A stretch of 64,000 nucleotides of DNA from VRUE01 sp033856275 (GTDB taxonomy: Bacteria; Actinomycetota; Thermoleophilia; Solirubrobacterales; 70-9): assembly GCA_033856275.1 (NCBI GenBank), contig JAWVFJ010000021.1, forward strand, positions 1 to 64,000, read 5' to 3'. Below are positions 7,910-16,006 of this stretch, in pieces; the first letter of the stretch is position 1, and each line of letters opens with the position of its first letter. Made by a program: the position numbers and the translations under genes. The notes beneath the pieces are model-generated. The model searched no databases. It was not told the DNA's origin and saw nothing but the letters and a program-made list of their open reading frames with translations.

Positions 7910-8821
7910 CTACTGGTTTTCGATTGCCGGGCTCGTGATTTTGCCGCGCAAGACGCTTTCGCCGACGTAGGGTGGAACACGGCTTTCCTTTTTCGCCTTG
8001 GCGAAAGCGGCTTTGTACTCCGCCGTGGCTGTGCGGGCCACGTCAATTTGGTCGAACGCACCGTTTGCGACGTAGGTCAGCAGCTGAACCGGAATTTCAA
8101 ATTGGGCGGCCAACTTGCCCGACTGGTCGACTGGAACGGAGCCAATCTGGAGGGCGATTTTCGGCGAGCGGTAGAGCCAAACGGTGTAGGTCTCGCCTTG
8201 CTGGGAAGGTTCGAGGCCTTCGGCTGTGACCTGGAGCAGGACCTTTTTCTTGAAGCGTCCAAAGACGGCGCGGCCGCTGGCATTGCCGCCGTCGGTAGGC
8301 GAGAGGACCGCCTGTGTGAGGTTTTCGTTTTGGGCCGGAGCAGCGGCCTTTTCAGCCAAGGCGCTTTCCGAAGACGTCGTCGCCGAACTCGAGCCGCCGC
8401 CGTCTCCACCGACGATCAAGACGATGACGAGGATCACGACCACGAGAGCGCCGGCGCCAAGCCCGATCAGCGCGCCGCGATCTTTCGGGACTTTCAGGCT
8501 GGGAATCCTCGTTGCCCGTTTCGCCGGCCGTGCTTTCGGCGTGGGCCCGGGAGGCACCACAGGCTCATCGATCATCGCTTTCGGTGGCTCAACGGAAGCT
8601 GGGGGCTCGGGCGTCGCCGGGACTGGCACCGGCGGGGGGGGAGGCTCGGGCGCTGGCTCTCCCTCGCTCACCGCTGGCTCCTCGACTTCGGCGAGCGCCT
8701 CTTTGACCCGCTCGCGTACCTCTTCGACGCTGATTCCCATCAGCGCCGCCATGTCGTCGTAGCCCTCCTCGCGCTGAGCGAGCAGGCGCAGCATCGCCTT
8801 CTGGTCGTCCGTCAACCCCAC
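7910..8821 (-). CDS. membrane-anchored protein with N-terminal HTH-like segment and RskA-like extracellular domain
   Basis: 303 residues. The N-terminus (TDDQKAMLRLLAQREEGYDD, then MAALMGISVEEVRERV) resembles a sigma-70 region 4-type helix-turn-helix. A Pro-rich linker leads to one TM segment (LIGLGAGALVVVILVIVLIV, about residues 137-157). The outer domain has GETYTVWLYRSP and IGSVPVDQSGKL, reminiscent of the extracellular part of RskA/anti-sigma-K proteins. A transmembrane regulator is inferred. The start is GTG at 8821, and the gene diverges from the thioesterase across a long hairpin. It meets the FAD oxidase tail to tail with one base between the two stop codons. Confidence 0.6.
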   Translation of the reverse strand: MGLTDDQKAMLRLLAQREEGYDDMAALMGISVEEVRERVKEALAEVEEPAVSEGEPAPEPPPPPVPVPATPEPPASVEPPKAMIDEPVVPPGPTPKARPAKRATRIPSLKVPKDRGALIGLGAGALVVVILVIVLIVGGDGGGSSSATTSSESALAEKAAAPAQNENLTQAVLSPTDGGNASGRAVFGRFKKKVLLQVTAEGLEPSQQGETYTVWLYRSPKIALQIGSVPVDQSGKLAAQFEIPVQLLTYVANGAFDQIDVARTATAEYKAAFAKAKKESRVPPYVGESVLRGKITSPAIENQ

Positions 8822-8846
8822 CGCCGGAAAGCCTACGCGAGCCCGC

Positions 8847-8913
8847 CCCCAAAGGGGGCGTGTCTGAGGTTAAGGGCCATATGGGCCCCACGAGCTCAGA
8901 CACGCCCTTGGGG
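8847..8913. repeat. long imperfect hairpin in a divergent intergenic region
   Basis: The arms CCCCAAAGGGGGCGTGTCTGAG (split as CCCCAAAGGGGG and CGTGTCTGAG, 8847-8868) and CTCAGACACGCCCTTGGGG (8895-8913) are complementary over about 19 pairs with a small bulge. A nested GGGCC/GGCCC hairpin with loop ATATG lies at 8874-8888. It sits in the leader of both divergent genes. Confidence 0.75.
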
Positions 8914-8928
8914 ATAGGGTCTGGCGCG

Positions 8929-9336
8929 ATGGCCGACGATTCGCGCGGGCTGCTCTCTCACTTCGATGCACTGCTGGGCACGGAATGGCTTGACGACGAC
9001 CCCGAGCACGCGCGGGTACGGGTAACGATGCGCGACGAGCTGCGCCAACCCGTCGGCCTCCTGCACGGCGGCGTGATGTCGAGCTTGGTCGAGAGCGTCT
9101 GCTCCCGCGCCACCGCCCTGGCGGTCATGGGCGACGGGATGATGGCGATGGGCCAGTCGATCAGCGTCAATTTCATCCGCCCTGTCACCGAGGGGCACGC
9201 CGAAGTGCAGGCAAAGGCCAGGCACCGGGGACGAACAACGTGGGTCTGGGACGCCGAGGTCCGCGACGCCGAGGAGCGCCTCTGCGCTCTGGCACAGATG
9301 ACGATCGCGGTGAGGCCTATCCCAAAGCGGGATTAG
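8929..9336 (+). CDS. PaaI-type hotdog-fold thioesterase
   Basis: 135 residues with the PaaI/YbdB signature: RQPVGLLHGGVMSSLVES (HGG active-site loop) and INFIRPV-like ISVNFIRPVTEG. It is predicted to hydrolyse acyl- or aryl-CoA thioesters. I placed the start at the ATG at 8929, just beyond the hairpin, because the upstream in-frame codons are encoded by the hairpin itself. Its last 4 bases overlap the end of nadE on the other strand. Confidence 0.8.
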   Translation: MADDSRGLLSHFDALLGTEWLDDDPEHARVRVTMRDELRQPVGLLHGGVMSSLVESVCSRATALAVMGDGMMAMGQSISVNFIRPVTEGHAEVQAKARHRGRTTWVWDAEVRDAEERLCALAQMTIAVRPIPKRD

Positions 9337-11000
9337 CCCCCATACCTGTTGGTGATCGGCAGACGGCGGTCGCGGCCGAAGGCCTTCGGCGTGATCCGGA
9401 TGCCGGGGGCGGCCTGGCGGCGCTTGTACTCAGAGCGATCGACCATGCGGACGACCTCGTCGACCACCCCGGCGGGAAGACCGGCCGCGATCATTTCCTC
9501 GCGGCCTTCGTCGCGCTCGACGTAGGACTCGAGGATCCGGTCGAGCAGCTCATAGGGGGGCAGTGAGTCGCTGTCGAGTTGGTCGGGTCGCAACTCAGCC
9601 GAGGGCGCCCGCTCCAACACCGAGGCCGGGATCAACTCGTGCCCGGCGCGCTCGTTGCGGTAGCGGACCAGTTCGTAGACGAGCGTCTTCGGCACGTCCT
9701 TGATCGCCGCGAAGCCCCCCGCCATATCGCCGTAGAGGGTCGCGTAGCCCACCGACATCTCGCTCTTGTTACCGGTGGTGAGGACCAGCCAGCCGTGCTT
9801 GTTGGAGAGGGCCATCATCATGTTGCCCCGGATCCGTGCCTGGATGTTCTCGGCGGCGAGGTCTGGCTCTGAGGGCCGAGTTGGGTCGCGAGGCAGGGGC
9901 TCCTCACCACCGGAGCCGCTGGGACTGCCGATCGAGCCCGCGAGGGCATTCTCGTAGGAGGCCATCGCCACCTCGATCGGGATCTCGATCAGCTCGACGC
10001 CGAGATTGGCGGCGATATTCCGAGCGTCCTGCTGTGTTTCAGGACTCGAATGCGGCGAGGGCATCACCACGCAACTGACGTGTTCGGCCCCGAGCGCATC
10101 GACGGCAAGCAGGGCGACAAGGGCGGAATCGATCCCGCCCGAGAGCGCCACCCCCACGTGCCGGAAGCGGTTCTTGCGGACGTAGTCGCGCAGACCGAGA
10201 GTGAGCGCGGCGTAGACCTCCGCCAGATTGTCGAGCGGCTCGGCCAGGCGACCGGGTGTGGAGGAGGGGAGCTCACAGACGAGCAGCTCCTCCTCGAATT
10301 GCGCCGCCCTGGCAATCACCTCTCCTTTGGGGTCAACGACAAAACTATGGCCGTCAAAGACCAATTCATCCTGGCCGCCGACGAGGTTGCAGAAGGCGAA
10401 AGCGGCGCCGTAGTCGCGCGCCCGCTCGGCCAGCATCGTTTCGCGCTCGCGTCCCTTGCCACGGTGATACGGCGAGCCCGACGGATTGGCGATCAGGTCG
10501 GCCCCGGCCTCCGCCTCGATCGACGCCGGCGGCCCCGGCGTCCAGACGTCCTCGCAGATCGTCAGGCCGACCCCGTGTCCGGCGACCTCGACCGTCACCG
10601 GGTCCCCACCGGGGACGAAGTAGCGCTGCTCGTCGAAGACCGAGTAGTTGGGCAATCGATTCTTGCGGTAGACGGCTTGGACCGCGCCGTCGGCAAGGAC
10701 CGCAAGCGAGTTGTGGGCATGGCGGAAGTCGCCACCCTCCGCGACGGGCTCAGCGAAGCCCACCAGGGCAACGGTCTTGCCGACACCGCGGGCGAGCTCC
10801 TCGACCGCGCGTCGATTCGCCTCGACGAAGTGCCGCTTGAGGTAGAGGTCCTCGGCCGGGTAACCGGGCAGGCAGAGCTCGGGGAAGACCGTCAGCTCGG
10901 CGCCCTCGCCCTCGGCGCGGCCGATCCACTCGGCGATCTTGGCTGCGTTGCCGTCGATGTCGCCGACGGTCGGATCGATCTGGGCCAGGGCTATGCGCAA
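9333..11000 (-). CDS. nadE: glutamine-dependent NAD+ synthetase
   Basis: Final step of NAD biosynthesis: deamido-NAD plus glutamine-derived ammonia and ATP. An N-terminal nitrilase-type glutaminase domain (FPELCLPGYP, YRKNRLPNY, LTICEDVW: Glu-Lys-Cys triad) is fused to a synthetase domain with the PP-loop LSGGIDSALVALL and the GNMMMALSN, TTGNKSEMSVGY motifs. The 555-residue length fits a two-domain NadE. The best start is TTG at 11000 (LRIALAQIDPTVGD); no ATG or GTG lies closer in frame, and the longer reading runs into the oppositely oriented metalloprotease. Confidence 0.93.
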   Translation of the reverse strand: MRIALAQIDPTVGDIDGNAAKIAEWIGRAEGEGAELTVFPELCLPGYPAEDLYLKRHFVEANRRAVEELARGVGKTVALVGFAEPVAEGGDFRHAHNSLAVLADGAVQAVYRKNRLPNYSVFDEQRYFVPGGDPVTVEVAGHGVGLTICEDVWTPGPPASIEAEAGADLIANPSGSPYHRGKGRERETMLAERARDYGAAFAFCNLVGGQDELVFDGHSFVVDPKGEVIARAAQFEEELLVCELPSSTPGRLAEPLDNLAEVYAALTLGLRDYVRKNRFRHVGVALSGGIDSALVALLAVDALGAEHVSCVVMPSPHSSPETQQDARNIAANLGVELIEIPIEVAMASYENALAGSIGSPSGSGGEEPLPRDPTRPSEPDLAAENIQARIRGNMMMALSNKHGWLVLTTGNKSEMSVGYATLYGDMAGGFAAIKDVPKTLVYELVRYRNERAGHELIPASVLERAPSAELRPDQLDSDSLPPYELLDRILESYVERDEGREEMIAAGLPAGVVDEVVRMVDRSEYKRRQAAPGIRITPKAFGRDRRLPITNRYGG

Positions 11001-11084
11001 GCTGGCATCCTCGCGGGGGTCACCGCTGAAGTATCGCCGCCAGGCACCACCGGACGCGCCTGGGCTCACTGTAGATTGCCCCGC

Positions 11085-12452
11085 GTGCAGGCGCGCTGGC
11101 GGTTGATAGGAGCATCGCTGGCGTCTCTCATCGTCCTCTCCGCGATCCCCGCGGCGGCAAGCGCGACTGACCAAGGGATCTTTCGCGCCCCAGCCGCGCG
11201 TCCCACCGATCACCCCGATCCCAACCGCAACGCCTACACAGTGCCGGAGGCCCCCCGTTCGCCGGCCTGCACGCGCCATTTCTGCGTGCATTGGGTCGCC
11301 GAGGGAATCGACGCTCCTGACCTTGCCGACTCCGATGGCGACGGCGTGCCCGATTACGTCGCCAAGGTTCAGGCCGTCGCCGAACACGTCCACTCAATCG
11401 AGAACGACAAGCTTGGCTGGCGCGAGCCCAAGTCGGACAGACGCAAGGGCGGCGCCCGCGGCAAGACCGATATCTACCTCGACCAGATCGGTGGCGCCCT
11501 CTTCGGCTACGCCGCGCCCGACCGAGGCCAGGGCACAAAAGCCCATCGCTTGCCGCGTCGGCTGCACGGCTACCTCGTCCTCGACAACAACTACGACCCG
11601 CGTGAGTTTCCCGGCACCACGCCCGAACACGACCTCGAGGTGACGATCGCACACGAGTACAACCACATCCTCCAGTTCGGCTACGACGCCTACCAAGACG
11701 CCTGGTTCGCCGAGTCGAGCGCAGTCTGGATGGAGGACGAGGTCTACAACGGCATCAACGACTACCTGCGCTATGTGCGGCGCTGGGTGAAGCGCTACGA
11801 CACGCCGCTGACTGCGAACTCGATCAAGGAGTACGGCTCGGCAGTCTGGAACAAGTGGTTGGCCCATCGCTACGGGCGGGCGGTGGTGCGCCGCGCCTGG
11901 GCTCGCGCCGTTCACACCAAGCCGGGCGGCTTCTCGATCTCCGCCTACGACGCCGCGATCGCGGAGGCGGGCGGCTCGGACTTCAGTCGCGACTTCGCTC
12001 GCTTCGCCCGTGATCTACCAGAGTGGCGCACCGATGCAGTGTTCCCGGAAGGCGACTCCTATCCCGACGTCTCACGCCAGGGCAGCCTGCCGCTCGACGG
12101 CCGCGTGCTCGCCCGCAGCCTCAACCACACCACGTTTCAACTGCTGCGCCTGCATGCGCGCGCTGGGCGCGAGCTTGTCGTTCACGCGGCTGCGCCACGG
12201 GGGATCAGCGCCGGCCTTGCCCTGGTGGGACGGACCGGCAGTGAGCGCCACGGCCGCCTCACCAGTGTCCTCGACTTCAAGCGACACGGTGGCCGGATGA
12301 CCGTTCGCCTCGCCCGGCCAGGGCGCTTCAAGCGGCTCACCGCGGTGCTGGTCAATGCCGACACCAGCGCCTCGGGCTTTAGCGCCCGGCGGCTTGACTG
12401 GGCCTACTTGACCGACAGCGCGCCGTTCCGGGTCTGGGCGCGGCTCGACTGA
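11085..12452 (+). CDS. secreted HExxH metalloprotease-like protein (MXAN_6640-type)
   Basis: 455 residues. The N-terminal signal peptide is LIGASLASLIVLSAIPAAASA. The zinc motif HEYNH (in TIAHEYNHILQFGY) is followed by WFAESSAVWMEDEVY, the expected downstream Glu region. A Ca-binding-like stretch DSDGDGVPD precedes it. The C-terminal 130 residues are beta-rich and probably a substrate or wall-binding module. The GTG at 11085 is the start that keeps the signal peptide. The 3' end overlaps the oppositely oriented acyltransferase gene by 49 bases. Confidence 0.75.
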   Translation: MQARWRLIGASLASLIVLSAIPAAASATDQGIFRAPAARPTDHPDPNRNAYTVPEAPRSPACTRHFCVHWVAEGIDAPDLADSDGDGVPDYVAKVQAVAEHVHSIENDKLGWREPKSDRRKGGARGKTDIYLDQIGGALFGYAAPDRGQGTKAHRLPRRLHGYLVLDNNYDPREFPGTTPEHDLEVTIAHEYNHILQFGYDAYQDAWFAESSAVWMEDEVYNGINDYLRYVRRWVKRYDTPLTANSIKEYGSAVWNKWLAHRYGRAVVRRAWARAVHTKPGGFSISAYDAAIAEAGGSDFSRDFARFARDLPEWRTDAVFPEGDSYPDVSRQGSLPLDGRVLARSLNHTTFQLLRLHARAGRELVVHAAAPRGISAGLALVGRTGSERHGRLTSVLDFKRHGGRMTVRLARPGRFKRLTAVLVNADTSASGFSARRLDWAYLTDSAPFRVWARLD

Positions 12453-13849
12453 GCGGCCCTAGTGGCCTCTGGCCCGGCAAGTTCTGCGATCGCCCCTTCG
12501 AGGTCAAGGGCGAAGCTGTCGAGGTCGGCCATCGCGTCGTAGTCGCCGATCAACCCGAAGTCGACCTGGCCGTTGTAGGACATGATCCCGACGCAGAGCG
12601 CCTGGCGCCGCGCCAACGGCACCATCGGAAAGATCGACTCCATCTGCCGCCCCAGCACGAAGAGTGGAAACTGCGGGCCGGGCACGTTGGTGACGACGAG
12701 GTTGAAGAAGCGCTGCGCCGGTTGCAGGCGGGCAGCCTGCGAGGCGATCGTGGTCGGCGCGAAATCGACGACGCGGGTGAGGATCTCAGCGCCGACAGCC
12801 TGGCCAGAGCCCTTCAGGTCACCCATGATCTCGGTGACCAGGTGAAGGCGGCGGACCGGCTCCTCACACCAGATCGGCAGCGGCGCCATCATCGCCGAAA
12901 TACGGTTGCCAAGGGCGCCGCGCTCCTCCTCGGCGCGCACGCTGACCGGCACCATTGCCCGCATCTCCAGGCCCTCGGTGTCGTGGCCGCGGGCGCGCAG
13001 GTAGTTGCCGATCGCACCGGTGACGACGGAGAGGATCACGTCATTGACGGTGCCGCCGTGCTCGTTCTTGATCTGCTTCAGCGCCGCCAGATCGCTGCGC
13101 ACGAAGGCGATGCGCCGGTGCGGGCCGATCTCGACGTTGAAAGGAGTCGAGGGCGCCGCCATGCCGGCGCTGATCATCTTGCTGGTCGCGCCAACTCCGC
13201 GCAGGACCTGCCGCGGCCCGCGGAAAGCGGCACGCACACCGCGGACGAACTCCTGCGGGCTGGTGGCGCGCTCGCGCAGCGCATCGCCGAGCAGTTTGAG
13301 GTCGGTTGGCTCTGGCCGCGGCGCCCACTTCGGCGGCAGCGCCGGCGGGTTGGCCGGTTCCTGCTCGGTGTCGAAAAGAACGGTTGTGATGTCGACGCCC
13401 GAGATCCCGTCGACGAGGGCGTGGTGGCTCTTGCCGATGATCGCGAAGCGCCCGCCGTCGAGTCCCTCGACCAGCCACAGTTCCCAGAGCGGCTTGCTGC
13501 GGTCGAGCTGCTGGGAGAAGATCCGCGCGGCGAGGTTGCGCAGCTGCTCCTCGGATCCCGGCGCTGGCAGCGCGGTCTGGCGCACGTGGTAATCGAGATT
13601 GAGGTGCGGATCATCGATCCACACAGGCCTGCCCTGGCCGAAGGGGACGAAGCGCAACTTCTGCCGGAAGCGAGGCACGAGATGCAGGCGCGAGGCGATG
13701 TGATCGCGAAACTCGCCGATGCCGGGTGCTGGGCCTTCGAAAATGCTGGTCGAGGCGACGTGCATATGGGCGCCGGCACGCTCCATGTGCAGGAAGGACG
13801 AATCGAGTCCAGTCAACCGGTCGGCGCTCACCGGGAAATCTTCGCACAC
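12404..13849 (-). CDS. wax ester synthase/diacylglycerol acyltransferase (WS/DGAT)
   Basis: 481 residues. The catalytic HHxxxDG motif is present as HHALVDGIS, along with the family N-terminus LTGLDSSFLHMERAGAHMHV and the C-terminal NVPGPQFPLFVLG and GIMSYNGQVDFGLIGD. Such enzymes make triacylglycerols or wax esters in actinobacteria. The start could be ATG at 13849 or the in-frame GTG (VSADRLTG) just downstream. Confidence 0.9.
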   Translation of the reverse strand: MCEDFPVSADRLTGLDSSFLHMERAGAHMHVASTSIFEGPAPGIGEFRDHIASRLHLVPRFRQKLRFVPFGQGRPVWIDDPHLNLDYHVRQTALPAPGSEEQLRNLAARIFSQQLDRSKPLWELWLVEGLDGGRFAIIGKSHHALVDGISGVDITTVLFDTEQEPANPPALPPKWAPRPEPTDLKLLGDALRERATSPQEFVRGVRAAFRGPRQVLRGVGATSKMISAGMAAPSTPFNVEIGPHRRIAFVRSDLAALKQIKNEHGGTVNDVILSVVTGAIGNYLRARGHDTEGLEMRAMVPVSVRAEEERGALGNRISAMMAPLPIWCEEPVRRLHLVTEIMGDLKGSGQAVGAEILTRVVDFAPTTIASQAARLQPAQRFFNLVVTNVPGPQFPLFVLGRQMESIFPMVPLARRQALCVGIMSYNGQVDFGLIGDYDAMADLDSFALDLEGAIAELAGPEATRAAQSSRAQTRNGALSVK

Positions 13850-13884
13850 GGCTGAGGAGGTCCTGCGAAACGCCGGTGAACGGC

Positions 13885-14973
13885 TCAGGCGGTGAGGCCG
13901 AGCTGGAGTTGGTCGCGCGGGGACTCCGCCGGGGCGGAGAGGTCCTCGCCGCTCTCGAAAGCGGCGACCCGCACGCCGAGCAGCCGCACGGGCCGGGGCG
14001 GGTCATAGGCACGCAGTAGGTCGAGAGCGACGGGACGAACCACGGCGGGGTCGTTGGTCGGCGCGTCGATGCTTTGAGCGCGGGTGACGTTGGTCCAGTC
14101 ATCGAGCCGGACCTTGATCCCGATCGTGCGGCCCTGTAGCTCGCGCTTGCGCAGCCGGCGGCAGAGCTCCTCGGCGAGTCGTGCCAGGTGCGCCTCGATC
14201 TCGGCGCGGTCGGCGACGTCGACATCGAAGGTCGTCTCCGCCGATTGCGACTTGGTCTCACGCTCGACCGTGACCGGGGTCTCGTCTTCCAGGCAGGCGC
14301 GCCGGTGCAGCCAGCCCCCCTGTCGTGGTCCGAAACTCTGCTCCAGCGCAGCCGGTTCCCACCGGCGAAGCTCAGCGAGCGTGTGGATCCCCATCGCTTT
14401 GAGCTTGCTCACCGTCTTCGGCCCAATTCCAGGGATCAGCCCGGGCGATTCAGTCGAGAACCGCTCCAGCGCTTTCTCACGCGAGAGCACGACCAGTCCA
14501 GCTGGCTTGCCCAGCTCGCTGGTGATCTTGGCGAGCATGCGGCTCTCCGAGATGCCGATCGAGCAGGTCAATCCAGCCTCCTCGCGAATCTCCGCCGCGA
14601 TCCGCCGCATCGTCGCCTTGGGAGAAAAGAGCCCGGTCAGGTCGATGTAGGCCTCGTCGAGCCCGACCACCTCGACCGTCTCTGCGTTGCGGCAGAGGAT
14701 CGCCATCACCTGCCCTGAGGCCTCGCGATAAGCGGTGAAGTCAGGCCGCAGATACACGGCGTCCGGCAGTCGCCGCCGTGCCACCGCGGCCGGCATCGCC
14801 GAGTGGATGCCGGCCAGCCTGCGTGCCTCATAGCTCGCCGTCGTCACCACCGCCCGCGGCCCCGAGCCGCAAACGACGACGGGCTTCCCCTTCAGCTCCG
14901 GCCGCCGCCGCAGCTCGACAGAGGCGTAGAACGCGTCCATGTCGAGGTGCGCCACAGTCCGATCGAAGGCCAC
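13885..14973 (-). CDS. dinB: DNA polymerase IV (Y-family translesion polymerase)
   Basis: 362 residues. Y-family motifs are present: HLDMDAFYASVE (catalytic Asp), VVCGSGPRAVVTTASYEAR, GLDEAYIDLT (second catalytic acidic pair), and SIGISESRMLAKITSE, followed by the helix-hairpin-helix (PGIGPKTVSKLKAMGI) and little-finger domain. It ends with QLQLGL, a plausible beta-clamp-binding tail. The GTG at 14973 (VAFDRTVAHLDMD) gives the usual N-terminus; the longer frame upstream is not polymerase-like. Confidence 0.92.
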   Translation of the reverse strand: MAFDRTVAHLDMDAFYASVELRRRPELKGKPVVVCGSGPRAVVTTASYEARRLAGIHSAMPAAVARRRLPDAVYLRPDFTAYREASGQVMAILCRNAETVEVVGLDEAYIDLTGLFSPKATMRRIAAEIREEAGLTCSIGISESRMLAKITSELGKPAGLVVLSREKALERFSTESPGLIPGIGPKTVSKLKAMGIHTLAELRRWEPAALEQSFGPRQGGWLHRRACLEDETPVTVERETKSQSAETTFDVDVADRAEIEAHLARLAEELCRRLRKRELQGRTIGIKVRLDDWTNVTRAQSIDAPTNDPAVVRPVALDLLRAYDPPRPVRLLGVRVAAFESGEDLSAPAESPRDQLQLGLTA

Positions 14974-15040
14974 GAGCCGATGGTAGGAGGCAGGGGGGAC
15001 GGTGGCCCGCGGCCGGGGCGGCACTCCCTGGCGAACGCGG

Positions 15041-15919
15041 CTAGCAGTATTTGTTGTTGGCCCACTGCGCGAGCAGTTCGCCCGGTATGCGCGAACAGGC
15101 CGCCGGCACTTCTCCGGCCACGAACCATTTGAACTCGTCCTCTTCGAAGACGTCTTTCTCGCCGTCTTTGAATTCCGCCAACGCCCACGCTTGTTTCCCG
15201 CACTTCCCGTAATAAACGCGTTCTTTGACTGCCTGTCCCGACTTGCCGGCAGCCGCGGAGAGTTCACTTCGCTGGCCCTGTTCGATCGACAGGTTTTCGC
15301 AGTTCCCGACGACCGGTGGCGTGGGATCTTCTTCTTCGCCAAGCAGGATGATGGCGCCGACGACAGCCAGCGCCAGGACCGCCACGCTCGCGGCGATGGC
15401 GCCCGGTTTGCGCAAGAAGCCCCTGAAGGCGCGCCACCGCCTCGTCCATGGACGGTCCCTCAGGTCAATCGCCCGGTAGATGCGCGCGGTATCGGTGCGC
15501 CACTCGGTGTTACGCAGCCTGCAGACGTTGATGCTCGAGAGTTCGGTCAGGTCCTCCGGGACGTCGGGAGGGATGCTGGCGGCCTCGACGAGCACCGGCA
15601 CCACCACGACGTCTTCGCGCGCCAACGCGGTGGCCACCTCCTGGCGCACCAGATCGGTCTCTTCGTCGATGCGGCGCGGCGCTTTGCCGTCGCCGCTGTG
15701 GGGTTGCGCAGCGGCCCAGTTCTCCCCAATCAGGACCAGGGCCACGTCGGCGGTGTCGAGCGCTTCGCGGATCCGCTCGCGGAACAGAACGCCGCCGCCG
15801 ATCGAATCGATGTCCATGAAGACGCATGAGTCTCCATAGCGCCGGACCAAGGCCTCGCGAAGGTGGCCCGCGTGTCCACCCACGTCTTTGCGTCTGTATG
15901 AGATGAAGATTCCCGGCAT
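15041..15919 (-). CDS. TIR-domain protein with a C-terminal transmembrane segment and outer domain
   Basis: 292 residues. Residues 1-130 form a TIR domain (IFISYRRKD, VFMDIDSI, LVLIGENW, LVRQEVATAL). E94 in RQEVATAL is in the position of the catalytic NADase glutamate. A TM helix (AIAASVAVLALAVVGAIILL, about 185-204) leads to a Cys-containing 85-residue exterior domain. TIR domains of this type cleave NAD+ or make cyclic ADP-ribose signals. It lies 87 AT-rich bases downstream of the SLOG-TM gene on the same strand, suggesting a functional pair (see findings). Confidence 0.8.
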   Translation of the reverse strand: MPGIFISYRRKDVGGHAGHLREALVRRYGDSCVFMDIDSIGGGVLFRERIREALDTADVALVLIGENWAAAQPHSGDGKAPRRIDEETDLVRQEVATALAREDVVVVPVLVEAASIPPDVPEDLTELSSINVCRLRNTEWRTDTARIYRAIDLRDRPWTRRWRAFRGFLRKPGAIAASVAVLALAVVGAIILLGEEEDPTPPVVGNCENLSIEQGQRSELSAAAGKSGQAVKERVYYGKCGKQAWALAEFKDGEKDVFEEDEFKWFVAGEVPAACSRIPGELLAQWANNKYC

Positions 15920-16006
15920 TGCGCTGCGACATCGGCAGTCAGCCGTACGGGCTCAAACCGTGAACATAACGCAAAAAATGCGAAACATATGGTGAAAAAC
16001 AGACCA

